A stretch of DNA of 64,000 nt from Fodinibacter sp963834965 (GCA_963834965.1 CAWIEI010000023.1:62001-126000); one strand, 5' to 3'; positions 1 to 8,308 are shown, numbered from the stretch's first letter. Notes: generated by a model not told the origin, from the sequence alone. Numbers and translations: made by a program.

Positions 1-173
1 TGGGTCAGCGGCCGCGGGGGCACCACGCCCTGCTGGGCATAGGCGATGGCGGTCGCCTCGGCGGCCCCGATCCAGATCGGCAGGTAGCGGTCGCCGTCAC
101 GTTCGCGCAGCAGCACGATGGGCTGGTTGGTGGGCATCTCGACCCGCACCCCGAGCACGTCCAGGACCTTCAT
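1..173 (-). CDS. Bifunctional nuclease family protein (DUF151), 3' part cut by window edge
   Basis: The first 57 codons are present and the rest lies beyond the left edge. The protein starts MKVLDVLGVRVEMPTNQPIV and continues with LPIWIGAAEATAIA, the typical N-terminal block of DUF151 (bifunctional nuclease domain) proteins, whose small domain is reported to have DNase/RNase activity in plant relatives; the bacterial role is unclear. It is the last visible gene of the leftward garA-ftsR operon, matching Rv1829 after Rv1828 in M. tuberculosis. The ATG at 173 lies 33 nt after the ftsR stop. The family call rests on the N-terminus only. Confidence 0.85.
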   Translation of the reverse strand, partial: MKVLDVLGVRVEMPTNQPIVLLRERDGDRYLPIWIGAAEATAIAYAQQGVVPPRPLT

Positions 174-206
174 TGCGTCACCGTACCCCGCGCACCTCCA
201 GGTCGG

Positions 207-908
207 TCAGCCCCCACGGCCGGACAGTCCGCCACGGACCAGCGCGGCGTGCAGCGACAGGCACAGGTGGGCCACCTCGGCGGCGTGCCGCGAGGCGTCG
301 GCACCCCGCCGCGGGCCGACCACCTGCTCGACGAGACCCACCTCCCGGTCGGCGGCGGCGCGAAAGCCCCGCAGGTGCCGGGGCTCGACGCCGTAGGCCC
401 CCAGGCCCGCCGCGGCGTGGGCCACCTGCAGGTCGGCGTCGTCGTGCAGGCCGGCAGCATCGGGGCGCAGCAGGCCGTGCGACACCAGGTCGGCGACCAC
501 GGCCGGCGACAGCCCGGTGGCCCGGCCCAGCTCGGCGGCCGTGAGCCGCAACGCACGGCGGGTGGCGAGGTCGGCGGCATCCGGCACGTCGGGGTCGGGC
601 GTCGGCGGTGGCGGCTGCGCGCGGCCGTCGACGGCATCCCCGGGGGTGAGCCCACGATCGATGGCCTCGAGGTTGCCCTTGATCACCTTCAGCGGCCAGA
701 ACCGGTCCCGCTGGGCCCGCAGCACGTAGCGCAGCCGCTCGACGTCGTCGAGGGTGAACTGGCGGTAGCCCGAGGCGGTGCGGGCCGGGGTGACCAGGCC
801 CTCGGCCTCGAGGAAGCGCACCTTGGAGATGGTGACGTCGGGGAACTCCTCGGACAGGGCCCTGACCACCGCACCCACGGTGAGCCGACGCCCTGCCGGG
901 GTGGTCAC
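207..908 (-). CDS. ftsR: MerR-family regulator FtsR
   Basis: The 233-aa protein has an N-terminal MerR winged helix (about residues 8-75) with ISKVRFLEAEGLV and the recognition segment TASGYRQFTLDDVERLRYVL. The C-terminal half is Ala/Arg/Asp-rich and has no known ligand-binding domain. In Corynebacterium the orthologous family (FtsR) activates ftsZ transcription; that role is inferred here from homology and from the garA-ftsR-DUF151 gene order shared with Rv1827-Rv1829. It begins 8 nt after the garA stop, so it is probably co-transcribed with garA. The region around residues 95-105 is a proline-rich linker. Confidence 0.88.
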   Translation of the reverse strand: MTTPAGRRLTVGAVVRALSEEFPDVTISKVRFLEAEGLVTPARTASGYRQFTLDDVERLRYVLRAQRDRFWPLKVIKGNLEAIDRGLTPGDAVDGRAQPPPPTPDPDVPDAADLATRRALRLTAAELGRATGLSPAVVADLVSHGLLRPDAAGLHDDADLQVAHAAAGLGAYGVEPRHLRGFRAAADREVGLVEQVVGPRRGADASRHAAEVAHLCLSLHAALVRGGLSGRGG

Positions 909-916
909 GGGACGGG

Positions 917-1369
917 TCAGGCCTGGCTCGCGTAGAAGACGAGCCGGAACTTGCCGATCTGCACCTCGTCGCCGGTGGTGAGCACGGCCTCGTCGACGAG
1001 CTCGCGGTTGACGTAGGTGCCGTTGAGCGAGCCCACGTCGCGCACGACGAACCTGCCCTCGGTGCGGCGGAAGACGGCGTGCTTGCGCGAGACCGTGACG
1101 TCGTCGAGGAAGATGTCGCTGTCCGGGTGACGGCCCGAGAGCACCTCGTCGTCGTCGAGCAGGAAGCGGGCACCGGTGTTGGGGCCGCGCAGCACGACGA
1201 GCAGGGCGGTGCCCGGACGCAGCGCCTCGACGGTCGCGAGGTCGGACCGGGTGAGGACGTGGTCGCTCTCGGAGACCGGCTCCGGCGTCTCGGCCCCCCC
1301 GACCGCCTGGAGCCGCATGGTCGTCGGCTCGTGGGCCGCGCCCTGGGGTTCCTCGCGCTCGTCAGTCAT
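917..1369 (-). CDS. garA: FHA-domain metabolic regulator GarA/OdhI
   Basis: The 150-aa protein carries a C-terminal FHA phosphothreonine-binding domain (about residues 55-145) with the conserved GRHPDSDIFLDD, TVSRKHAVF and SLNGTYVN motifs. In mycobacteria and corynebacteria GarA/OdhI inhibits 2-oxoglutarate dehydrogenase and acts on glutamate metabolism, and is switched by phosphorylation of an N-terminal ETTS-like motif by Ser/Thr kinases. Here the matching segment is EPTTMRL, with Thr16 and Thr17 as candidate sites, so the motif is kept but slightly changed. It sits between gcvH and ftsR as in other actinobacteria. A 98-nt gap from gcvH could hold a separate promoter; a TAGGGT box lies on this strand at 1414-1409. 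Confidence 0.92.
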   Translation of the reverse strand: MTDEREEPQGAAHEPTTMRLQAVGGAETPEPVSESDHVLTRSDLATVEALRPGTALLVVLRGPNTGARFLLDDDEVLSGRHPDSDIFLDDVTVSRKHAVFRRTEGRFVVRDVGSLNGTYVNRELVDEAVLTTGDEVQIGKFRLVFYASQA

Positions 1370-1467
1370 TCGCTGTCAGCCTTCCGTCGTCGGTGCTGCG
1401 AGTGTCACACCCTAGATCACCGCGCCACCGTTGGCCCACCGTTTGGGAAGTCGGGATTGCGACGTCC

Positions 1468-1854
1468 TCAGGAGAGCTGCGCGGTGTAGGCGTCGACGTC
1501 CATCAGGGCGTCGAGCGCACCGGCGTCGGTGGCGGTCAGCTCGTACATCCAGCCCTCGCCGTAGGGGTCGGTGTTGACCAGTTCGGGGGTGGCGTCGAGG
1601 GCGCCGTTGATGGCGGTCACCTCGCCGGTGACCGGGGCGTAGAGGTCGCTGACCGACTTGGTGGACTCGACCTCGCCACAGGTGTCACCGGCCACGACCG
1701 CGTCGCCGACCGCAGGGAGGCTGACGTAGACGACGTCGCCGAGCGCCTCCTGGGCGAACGACGTGATCCCCACCCGCAGTGTGTCGCCGTCGGCGCGCAC
1801 CCACTCGTGCTCGGCGGTGTAGCGCAGGCCGGCGGGGTACTCGAGATCGCTCAT
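1468..1854 (-). CDS. gcvH: Glycine cleavage system H protein
   Basis: The 128-aa lipoyl carrier shuttles the aminomethyl group between the P and T proteins of the glycine cleavage complex in the cytoplasm. The lipoylation site is Lys66 in GEVESTKSVSD, and the N-terminus YTAEHEWVR is typical. Length is normal for the family. No gcvP or gcvT is nearby; instead it lies in the DUF881-gcvH-garA-ftsR cluster, as in M. tuberculosis (Rv1826). It starts 31 nt after the stop of the upstream DUF881 gene. Confidence 0.96.
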   Translation of the reverse strand: MSDLEYPAGLRYTAEHEWVRADGDTLRVGITSFAQEALGDVVYVSLPAVGDAVVAGDTCGEVESTKSVSDLYAPVTGEVTAINGALDATPELVNTDPYGEGWMYELTATDAGALDALMDVDAYTAQLS

Positions 1855-1885
1855 GTCGCTCCTTGGTCGGGTCGCGCGGGACCCA

Positions 1886-2788
1886 TCAGGGGGTGGGGGT
1901 GGGTACGGGCCGAGCGTACTGAGGCGACGCCGGGGTCAGCAACGCGTCGATCACCACCTCGTCCTCGATCTGCACGTCGGTGTCGCCGCCGACCCGGCGC
2001 ACGGTGGCGGTGACCCCGCCGGGGATCTCCATCGCGCCGGCGAGGGTGTTGGCGTCGCCGATGGCCTTGATGACGTAGGGCGGCCGCACCGTGGTGCCCG
2101 AGACCGACAGGCCGCCCTCGGCGTCGGCGAACCAGGTGTTGGCCACCACGCGCACGTCGTTGACCTGGATCGCCTCGGCTCCGGCGTCGCGCAGCTCCTG
2201 GATGGTGTCGAGGACGATCGGGGCGTCGACCTTGCGCTGGGGGTCGCTGATGGTGAGCAGGATGCCCGGCCCGGTCGCCGGCACCGTGCCGGCGAGGATG
2301 CCGAGTGAGGCCAGCCGCTCGCGCGCGGCGCGCTGCGCCTCGGCGTCGTTGCTCGACTGGCTCTTGAGCAGGTCGAGCGAGGACTGCAGCCCCCGGATCT
2401 CGTCGGCCAGCCGCTCGCCCTCGCGGTCGACCCCGGCGAAGATGCGCACCAGCTCGTCCTCGCGCAGGCTGTCCAGGCCCTCGTCGGAGGTCTGGTGCAC
2501 CTGCACGATGATCGCGAAACCCAGGGCGCCGGCGAGCAGCATCGCGAGCACGTTGGCCCGGGTGAGCCGGGGGGCGCCGGCGCGCAGCAGCCGGTGCCAG
2601 GCCCCCTTCGGGGTGTCGTCGGGGTCGGGAGCGCTCGGCGTCTGCGGGTCGGTGGGCCCGGGTGCCTGCAGGCCCTCGAAGAGATAGGGACCAGGGCGCG
2701 GCTCACCGGTGGTCGGCCGCGCGGGCTGTTCCTGCTCGGGACGCTCCTGCTCAGGCTGCCCCCGCTCTGGGGGCTGCGGCTCGGTCAT
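1886..2788 (-). CDS. DUF881 family membrane-anchored protein (second copy)
   Basis: The 300-aa protein has a Pro/Glu-rich cytoplasmic N-terminus (about 1-65), one transmembrane helix (about 80-98, NVLAMLLAGALGFAIIVQV), a coiled-coil-like stretch (about 105-150, LREDELVRIFAG followed by LADEIRGLQSSLDLL) and the DUF881 domain with TGPGILLTISDP and DAGAEAIQVNDVRVVANTWF. DUF881 proteins occur in Gram-positive bacteria, often paired; a link to division or the envelope has been suggested but no activity is established. The ATG overlaps the stop of the small basic protein gene by 4 nt, so translation is coupled. Confidence 0.88.
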   Translation of the reverse strand: MTEPQPPERGQPEQERPEQEQPARPTTGEPRPGPYLFEGLQAPGPTDPQTPSAPDPDDTPKGAWHRLLRAGAPRLTRANVLAMLLAGALGFAIIVQVHQTSDEGLDSLREDELVRIFAGVDREGERLADEIRGLQSSLDLLKSQSSNDAEAQRAARERLASLGILAGTVPATGPGILLTISDPQRKVDAPIVLDTIQELRDAGAEAIQVNDVRVVANTWFADAEGGLSVSGTTVRPPYVIKAIGDANTLAGAMEIPGGVTATVRRVGGDTDVQIEDEVVIDALLTPASPQYARPVPTPTP

Positions 2789-3117
2789 GCGTCGAAGAGG
2801 TGTCGGCGGATCGCGGCGACGTTGGAGAAGATCCGCACGCCGAGCACGACCACCACACCGGTGGAGAGCTGGCTGCCGACGCCGAGCTTGTCACCGAGGA
2901 AGACGATGAACGCGGCGACGACCACGTTGGACAGGAACGAGACGACGAAGACCTTGTCGTCGAAGATGCCGTCGAGGATCGCGCGGACCGCCCCGAACAC
3001 CGCGTCGAGCGCGGCGATGACGGCGATGGGCAGGTACGGCTGGAGCCACACGGGCACGGCCGGCTGCAGCAGCAGGCCGATGATGATGCCGAGGGACAGG
3101 CCGATGGCCGGGATCAC
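2785..3117 (-). CDS. sbp: Small basic protein (Sbp, DUF1290)
   Basis: The 110-aa, almost wholly hydrophobic protein has about three transmembrane segments: IGLSLGIIIGLLLQPAVPVW, then YLPIAVIAALDAVFGAVRAI, then VVVAAFIVFLGDKLGVG. The central LDAVFGAVRA followed by FDDKVFV is diagnostic for the DUF1290/Sbp family, which is found between two DUF881 genes and near pgsA or division genes in many Gram-positive bacteria. Its role is unknown; a membrane scaffold is plausible. It overlaps both neighbours by 4 nt. Confidence 0.92.
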   Translation of the reverse strand: MIPAIGLSLGIIIGLLLQPAVPVWLQPYLPIAVIAALDAVFGAVRAILDGIFDDKVFVVSFLSNVVVAAFIVFLGDKLGVGSQLSTGVVVVLGVRIFSNVAAIRRHLFDA

Positions 3118-4034
3118 GAGGGGGCTCCTTGTCCTTCGCGGGTGGTCGGCGACGGGGTGCTGCCGGGCGACGCAGTGGCGCCACCAGTATCCCCGGACCG
3201 GGCGAAGCGTGTGGTCAGGCCCACCGCGGCGGGCACGGTGAGGTCGTCGGACACCGTGGTGTCGACCCGGATGCCGAAGCTGTTGCGCAGCGTGGAGAGG
3301 TAGGTGCCGCCGGCCCCGTCGGCGAAGCCGGCCGGGAAGCGTTGGGGGTCACCCAGGGCCGTGATGACGTAGGGCCGGGTCAGCGGGCGGTAGTCGACGA
3401 CGAGCGCCGACCCGGCGAACCGGATCGCCGAGGTGGCGGTCAGCCGCTGGCCGTTGATGCTCACCGCCTCCGCGCCGGACTCCCAGAGAGCGTTGGTGAC
3501 GTAGCGGAGGTCCTTGGCCTGCACCTGGCCCTGCTGGGCCTTGGTGTCGCCGGGGGCGGCCTCGTCGGCTCCCGAGCCCGGGGCGTCGTCGAGCGTGAGG
3601 GTGAACCCCGGGCCGTGCAGCGGCACGGTGCCGACCGCGGCCCCGAGCTCGCGGGTGCCGTCGGCGAGCGAGGGGTCGCGCAGCTGCGTGTTCTCCAGAG
3701 CGGTGACCTGGCCCTGCAGGGTCTCGGCCTTGGTGGTGAGGGCGTCGACCTGGTCGCGGCGGTCCTCGACCTGGCGGATGAGGTCGGCACGGGCCTGTGA
3801 GCGCGGCTTGTTGGCGGTGGTCAGGTTGTACGACGCCACCCCGACGAGCAGCCCGATCAGCACGGTCGCGATGACGAGCAGGGGCGAGCGCAGCGAGGTC
3901 GAGCGCGGCTTGCCCTGGGCCTCCCGGCGGTTGGCCGCGGCGGCGTAGCCGGGGTCGAGCGGGCGCTGGAGCATCGTCGTGAGCAGGGTCATCGACGCGT
4001 CGGGTCGCCGGTCGATCGGTGCGGGGCGGGTCAT
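3114..4034 (-). CDS. DUF881 family membrane-anchored protein (first copy)
   Basis: The 306-aa protein has a cytoplasmic N-terminus (about 1-50), a transmembrane helix (LLVIATVLIGLLVGVASYNL), a coiled-coil segment (about 80-120, with IRQVEDRRDQVDALTTK) and a DUF881 domain containing VPLHGPGFTLTLDD and ESGAEAVSINGQRLTATSAI. The ATG at 4034 is preferred over upstream starts because it overlaps the TGA of the pgsA-type gene in an ATGA junction, the pattern seen throughout this operon. The order pgsA, DUF881, sbp, DUF881, gcvH, garA, ftsR, DUF151 equals Rv1822-Rv1829. Confidence 0.88.
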   Translation of the reverse strand: MTRPAPIDRRPDASMTLLTTMLQRPLDPGYAAAANRREAQGKPRSTSLRSPLLVIATVLIGLLVGVASYNLTTANKPRSQARADLIRQVEDRRDQVDALTTKAETLQGQVTALENTQLRDPSLADGTRELGAAVGTVPLHGPGFTLTLDDAPGSGADEAAPGDTKAQQGQVQAKDLRYVTNALWESGAEAVSINGQRLTATSAIRFAGSALVVDYRPLTRPYVITALGDPQRFPAGFADGAGGTYLSTLRNSFGIRVDTTVSDDLTVPAAVGLTTRFARSGDTGGATASPGSTPSPTTREGQGAPS

Positions 4035-4630
4035 GCGGGCACCGCCCCGTCCTGCGCGGCGATCAGCTGGCGCAGCTGCACGGCATAGAGGATGCCGGCC
4101 AGCCAGTAGAGCCCGGTGCCCCACCAGGCGAACGCCCAGCCGACCGGCTGGGCGATGGTCGCCAGCGTGCCGCTGCCCTCACCGAGCAGGATCAGTGGGA
4201 ACGCGTAGAGCAGGTTGAAGGTGGCCGCCTTGCCGGCGAAGTGCACCGGCAGGCCGACCCAGCCGTGCCGCTTGGCGACGAGCACGACCACGCCCATGAA
4301 CAGCTCGCGGGCGAGCAGCACACCGACGAGCCACCACGGGATGATCTCGCGCCAGGCCAGGCCGAGCAGCGTCGAGACGATGTAGAGCCGGTCGGCCACC
4401 GGGTCGAGCAGCTGGCCCAACCGTGAGACCAGGTTGTACTTGCGGGCGATCTTGCCGTCGAGGTAGTCGGTGAGCCCGGCGAGGAACAGCAGCACCAGAG
4501 CCAGGCCGTCGCGCTCGGAGAGGATGGCCCACAAGAACACGGGCACGCCGAGCAGCCGGGCGGCGGACAGTGCGTTCGGCACGGTGAGCACCCGGTCGCT
4601 CACCTGCTGCTCGGGCGCCCCCGTGGACAT
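4031..4630 (-). CDS. pgsA2: CDP-alcohol phosphatidyltransferase, PgsA/cardiolipin-synthase type
   Basis: The 199-aa integral membrane protein transfers a phosphatidyl group from CDP-diacylglycerol to a polyol phosphate. The family signature D-x2-D-G-x2-A-R-x8-G-x3-D-x3-D is visible as LTDYLDGKIARKYN followed by LGQLLDPVADRLY. About five to six hydrophobic segments follow, including PWWLVGVLLARELFMGVVVL. It corresponds in position to Rv1822 (pgsA2), which heads the same operon. Which acceptor it uses, glycerol-3-phosphate or phosphatidylglycerol, cannot be read from sequence. The ATG at 4630 is placed just before VLTVPNALSAARLLG; the promoter must lie in the 71-nt divergent gap. Confidence 0.88.
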   Translation of the reverse strand: MSTGAPEQQVSDRVLTVPNALSAARLLGVPVFLWAILSERDGLALVLLFLAGLTDYLDGKIARKYNLVSRLGQLLDPVADRLYIVSTLLGLAWREIIPWWLVGVLLARELFMGVVVLVAKRHGWVGLPVHFAGKAATFNLLYAFPLILLGEGSGTLATIAQPVGWAFAWWGTGLYWLAGILYAVQLRQLIAAQDGAVPA

Positions 4631-4689
4631 GCCGCCACTGTAGGCGGTCGACCCGGGCGGGCGCGCCAAGGTCGGGCTGTGCTGCCGCC

Positions 4690-4701
4690 TAGGGTGTCGC
4701 C
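4690..4701 (+). promoter_or_regulatory. Probable -10 element of a leaderless promoter for the MalY/PatB gene
   Basis: A TAGGGT hexamer at 4690-4695 is followed by 6 nt and then the ATG at 4702. No Shine-Dalgarno motif fits in the gap, so transcription probably starts at or next to the start codon. The same spacing recurs in front of several other genes of this window. Confidence 0.5.
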
Positions 4702-5853
4702 ATGTCGACTCCCCTGCTCGGCGCCACCGAGGCGCAGCTGCGCCGCGACCGCACCAGCGTGAAGTGGGTGGCCTACCCACCCGACGTGCTGCCGTTGTGG
4801 GTGGCCGAGATGGACGCCGCCCCGTGCCCGGCCGTCGCCGAGGCGGTGTCCGCCGCCATGCACCGCGGCGACACCGGCTACGGCTGGAGCCCGCGGTACG
4901 CCGACGCCGTCGCCCGCTACGCGGCTGACTCCTGGGGCTGGGAGATCGACACCTCGGCGGCCATGATCGTGCCTGACGTGATGATCGGCGCCGCCGAGCT
5001 GCTGCGGCTGCTGACCGACGAGGGCGGCCCGGTCGTGGTCTCTCCCCCGGTGTACGACTCCTTCTTCGGGTTCGTCGACGCCATCGGCCGGCGGCGGGTC
5101 GACGCCCCGCTCGGCCCGGACGGGCGGCTTGACCCCGAGGCGCTGCGCACCGCCTTCCGGGGGGTGACGGCGGGGGGCGAGCGGGCGGCATACCTGCTGT
5201 GCAACCCGCACAACCCCACCGGGGTGGTGCACGCCCCGGCCGAGCTGGCCACCCTTGCGGCGCTGGCCGGGGAGCACGGGGTGCGCGTGGTGGCCGACGA
5301 GATCCACGCGCCGGTCGTGTATGCCGACAGCACCCCGTTCACCCCCTTCCTCACCGTGCCGGGGGGCGAGCGCGGCTTCTCGGTGTTCTCCCCGTCGAAG
5401 GGGTGGAACGTCGCGGGGCTGAAGTCGGCGCTCGCCATGGCCGGCAGCGACGCCGTCGACGACTTCGCCCGGCTGGCCGAGGTGCACACCCACGGCTCGT
5501 CGCACATCGGTGCGATCGCCCACGTCGCGGCGATGGCCGACGGGCGCGAGTGGCACGCGCAGCTCGTGGGCGAGCTCGACAGCAACCGGGCGCTGCTGGG
5601 GCGCCTGCTCGCCGAGCACCTGCCCGGCGTGCGGTGGCAGGCCCCGGAGGCCACGTACCTGGCCTGGCTCGACTGCCGTGACCTCGGGCTCGGCGACGAC
5701 CCGGCCGCCGTCTTCCTCGAGCGCGGGCGGGTGGCGCTGGGGTCCGGCCCGCGCTACGGCGCCGCCGGTGGGCGCGGGTTCGCCCGGCTCAACTTCGCGA
5801 CGTCGCCGGCGATCCTCGAAGATGCCGTGCGGCGGATGGCCTGCGCGCTCTGA
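4702..5853 (+). CDS. MalY/PatB family pyridoxal-phosphate C-S lyase / aminotransferase
   Basis: The 383-aa fold-type I PLP enzyme has the MalY/PatB hallmarks: LPLWVAEMDAAP near the N-terminus, NPHNPTGVV, VVADEIHAPVVY and the Schiff-base lysine Lys233 in FSPSKGWNVAGLK. Members cleave cystathionine or cysteine S-conjugates to pyruvate, ammonia and a thiol; some act as regulators. Class-I aminotransferase activity cannot be excluded. It is alone on its strand between two leftward genes. Convergence with the PGM1-type gene is tight, 16 nt, with a short CCCGC/GCGGG stem in the gap. Confidence 0.85.
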   Translation: MSTPLLGATEAQLRRDRTSVKWVAYPPDVLPLWVAEMDAAPCPAVAEAVSAAMHRGDTGYGWSPRYADAVARYAADSWGWEIDTSAAMIVPDVMIGAAELLRLLTDEGGPVVVSPPVYDSFFGFVDAIGRRRVDAPLGPDGRLDPEALRTAFRGVTAGGERAAYLLCNPHNPTGVVHAPAELATLAALAGEHGVRVVADEIHAPVVYADSTPFTPFLTVPGGERGFSVFSPSKGWNVAGLKSALAMAGSDAVDDFARLAEVHTHGSSHIGAIAHVAAMADGREWHAQLVGELDSNRALLGRLLAEHLPGVRWQAPEATYLAWLDCRDLGLGDDPAAVFLERGRVALGSGPRYGAAGGRGFARLNFATSPAILEDAVRRMACAL

Positions 5854-5869
5854 GCCCGCGGAACGCGGG

Positions 5870-7354
5870 TCAGCGCGAGAGCTCGACCGCGTCGGCGCCC
5901 CGGGGCACCACGGCGGCGAGCGTGGCGGCAAACAGCTCGTCGGCGTGCTCGGGGGTGCGGCCGATGGCCGTGACGCCGAACCGGCCGTCGACCGCGAGGC
6001 AGCCGAGCATGTGCAGCACGACGCCGGTGCCCTGCGCGCCGTCGAACTGCAGGCCCGCGTCGCGCACAGCATCGATGACCGACTGGGGGTGCCGCTCGGC
6101 CAGGGAGGGGTCGACGAAGTTGTCGGTGGAGCGGTAGGCCCGGGTGCTGCCGTCTGCGTCGGCCCGCCAGGTGGCCGACTCGGCGTCGTAGCGGCCGGGA
6201 ACCAGGCTGCGCAGGGCCGAGAAGGGGTGGGTGGTGCCGCCCTTGCGCAGGTTGACCTCGAGCGCCATGAGCGACCAGGGGTCGTCCCCGGTGCGCGCGG
6301 CCATGAAGTCGACGCCGATCCGGCCGACGCAGCCGCGCGCCACCAGCGTGCGGCCGACGGCGGCACCGTGGCGCGCGAGGTCCGCGGCGTACCCGGGGTC
6401 GGCGGGGAACCGGCATCCGAGGTAGACCTGCCCGTTGTCGCCACCCAGCACCTGGTCGTGCGTCGCGAGCACCCGCACCTCGCCGTCGGGCAGCAGGTCG
6501 ACCTGCACGCTGGGGCTGCGGAGCCGGTCGCCCACGACCATCTCCTCGACCACTCCCCCGCCGGCGGCGAGCTCGCCGCGGAACCACTCGGGCAGGGCGG
6601 CGACGTCGGCCAGCACCTCGTGCGGGTCGCGGGGGGTGCCGTCGTCGTCACGCAGGGGCACGACGACGTTGCCGTCGCCGGCGCCGCTGTCGTCGAGCTT
6701 GACCACCACCGCGCCCACGGCCGGGCGCGACGCGCGGATCCACTCCGCCGCGGCCGCCACGTCGTCGACGTGGTGGACGTCCTCTCGGCCGAGCGGCACC
6801 GGGACCCGCGTGCGGTGGAAGAGCCGACGGCCGGCGCTCTTGAACGCCTCGGACCGCAGCGCGGGTGCGGTGCCGTTGACCGGGATGCCGAGGGCCAGGG
6901 CCACGGCCACCTCGTGCTCGGTGACGTTCCACGGCTCGATCACCGCCGGGCGCCCGTCGACGAGGCGACGCACCTCGTCGAGCAGGTCGGGGCGGTCGAG
7001 CAGCTTCTCGGCCAGCGGGCGGGGCGAGGGGTCGTCGAGGGCGACGACGTGCAGCCGCCGCCGCATCCGGTCGGCGACGTCGGGCGGCACGAGCGAGCGG
7101 TAGTAGTCGAGCACCTCGGGGTCGGGGGCGAGTGAGCAGACGAAGACGAGGTCGGCGTCGATCCGGTTGAGCAGCAGCGAGGCGTTGAGGTAGCGGTGCT
7201 CCATGGCCGGCAGGCGCGGGCCGTAGTGCGCCAGCAGCGAGTCGCTGAGGCTGAACGACGCCATGGCGACCACGGCGTGGTCGCGCCCGGAGCCGGGCGC
7301 GTTCGCGGCGAGGGCGTCGGGTAGCGCCGCCTGCAGCCGGTCGAAGTCGTCCAT
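5870..7354 (-). CDS. PGM1-type peptide ligase (ATP-grasp)
   Basis: The 494-aa protein resembles PGM1, the ATP-grasp ligase of pheganomycin biosynthesis, and its C-terminal family domain. Visible features are the N-terminal AVVAMASFSLSDSLLAHYGPR, the segment FVCSLAPDPEVLDYY, the VIEPWNVTEHE motif, and an ATP-grasp core with VGAVVVKLDDSGAGDGN, RIGVDFMAAR and ALEVNLRKGGTTHP, where Glu and Asn are likely metal and ATP ligands. PGM1 joins a small amino-acid-like unit to a peptide; here no precursor peptide or tailoring genes lie alongside, so the substrate is unknown. The ATG at 7354 is chosen because similarity-like sequence (MDDFDRLQAALPDAL) begins there. Confidence 0.72.
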   Translation of the reverse strand: MDDFDRLQAALPDALAANAPGSGRDHAVVAMASFSLSDSLLAHYGPRLPAMEHRYLNASLLLNRIDADLVFVCSLAPDPEVLDYYRSLVPPDVADRMRRRLHVVALDDPSPRPLAEKLLDRPDLLDEVRRLVDGRPAVIEPWNVTEHEVAVALALGIPVNGTAPALRSEAFKSAGRRLFHRTRVPVPLGREDVHHVDDVAAAAEWIRASRPAVGAVVVKLDDSGAGDGNVVVPLRDDDGTPRDPHEVLADVAALPEWFRGELAAGGGVVEEMVVGDRLRSPSVQVDLLPDGEVRVLATHDQVLGGDNGQVYLGCRFPADPGYAADLARHGAAVGRTLVARGCVGRIGVDFMAARTGDDPWSLMALEVNLRKGGTTHPFSALRSLVPGRYDAESATWRADADGSTRAYRSTDNFVDPSLAERHPQSVIDAVRDAGLQFDGAQGTGVVLHMLGCLAVDGRFGVTAIGRTPEHADELFAATLAAVVPRGADAVELSR

Positions 7355-7373
7355 CCCCACCCCCTCGCGCCCA

Positions 7374-7685
7374 TCATGGGGTACGCGGGCGGCGGCGGCC
7401 ACCGAGCAGGTACCCACTTCCCGCGGCGAGTGCCGCCAAGCCCAGGGCAGCCGTGGCCAGACCCCAGAGGTCGCGGGTGGTCAGCACGACGAAGACCGGT
7501 TCGGAGCCCCCGGTGCCGTCGGCGTAGGCGAACCAGCCGAACTCGTTCGGAGCCAGGGGCCAGAGGCGCTCGGCAGCGACGAGGCCGACCCCGAGCAGGA
7601 GCAGGGCGGCTCCGCCCACCAGCAGGACCAACACCGCGGCGCGAGGGCGGGTGCCGCCGGCCGACGGTGCGTCGCCTGGGTACAT
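7374..7685 (-). CDS. Small two-helix membrane protein, function unknown
   Basis: The roughly 103-aa protein has two transmembrane helices, AVLVLLVGGAALLLLGVGLV and LWGLATAALGLAALAAGSGY, joined by an extracytoplasmic loop with RLWPLAPNEFGWFAYAD. It ends in an Arg-rich tail. The ATG at 7685 has an AGGA motif 8 nt upstream; an ATG at 7694 is the alternative. It lies 19 nt upstream of the PGM1-type ligase on the same strand and could be co-transcribed with it. I do not recognise the family. Confidence 0.6.
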   Translation of the reverse strand: MYPGDAPSAGGTRPRAAVLVLLVGGAALLLLGVGLVAAERLWPLAPNEFGWFAYADGTGGSEPVFVVLTTRDLWGLATAALGLAALAAGSGYLLGGRRRPRTP

Positions 7686-7726
7686 GCGTGGCATCCTGCC
7701 ATCCGCTCCCGGACCGAGTGCTGGGT

Positions 7727-8179
7727 TCACCCGGTCGGGGCGGCGTCGGCCTGCCACCTCGTGAGAGCCACGGCGATGGCGAACACCTCGACGACCCGCG
7801 GGATGCCGGGCAGGTCGGCCGCAGCGTCACCCCGCCAGAGGTTGGTGCGCCTCACCGACCCCAGACGACGGCCGTGGTCGTGCAGCCGCTCCTCGTGGCG
7901 CCATGGGGCGCTGCGCGAGAAGTGGTACGTGGTCCCCTCTGCCTCGATGGTCCAGTTCCGGCGGCCGATCCCCCGGGCCGTGGCCACCGTCCGGCCGCCA
8001 CCCTCGGTGAGGCTGGCCCGGTCACCCGGGAGGTCGGCCCGCACGGTGAAGCTTCGCCCGTCGAGGGTGAACCGTCCACCGGTCGACCAGTGGGCGCCCT
8101 CCCAGGTGGCGACCCGGCGGTCGTCCTCGAGGAGGTCGTACCGACCGTCCCACAGCCGCAACCTCCGGGCGTGGATCAC
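7727..8179 (-). CDS. Conserved-looking beta-rich protein, function unknown
   Basis: The 150-aa protein consists of short alternating hydrophobic and charged stretches that suggest a beta-barrel or tubby-like fold: LRLWDGRYDLLEDDRRVATW, then RFTLDGRSFTVRAD, then NWTIEAEGTTYHFSRSA. The C-terminus PRVVEVFAIAVALTRW is hydrophobic and resembles the hydrophobic C-terminal helix of LURP-one/scramblase-like proteins; this is a fold guess only. The GTG at 8179 is preferred because GAAGGGA lies 8 nt upstream. It is followed by the small membrane protein on the same strand. Confidence 0.55.
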   Translation of the reverse strand: MIHARRLRLWDGRYDLLEDDRRVATWEGAHWSTGGRFTLDGRSFTVRADLPGDRASLTEGGGRTVATARGIGRRNWTIEAEGTTYHFSRSAPWRHEERLHDHGRRLGSVRRTNLWRGDAAADLPGIPRVVEVFAIAVALTRWQADAAPTG

Positions 8180-8294
8180 CTGACGTCCCTTCGCGGGGAA
8201 GAAGCGGCCCCCGCGCTGAGTTGTGGACGCAGCCGCGGGGGCCACTTCGGCCCAGGGTCGGAGCGCACTCGATCCGAACCGGTACCAGCGTCGA

Positions 8295-8308
8295 GGCCCG
8301 CACGGGCC
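8295..8308 (-). terminator. Short GC-rich hairpin, possible terminator of the upstream leftward gene
   Basis: GGCCCG and CGGGCC form a 6-bp stem with a 2-nt spacer, 48 nt after the stop of the leftward gene that ends at 8356. There is no T-run, so it is at best a weak factor-assisted terminator. Confidence 0.25.

Noticed and set aside
1370..1467. Glycine riboswitch before gcvH or garA
   Set aside because: The gap is short and lacks the tandem aptamer pattern; only a TAGGGT box was seen.
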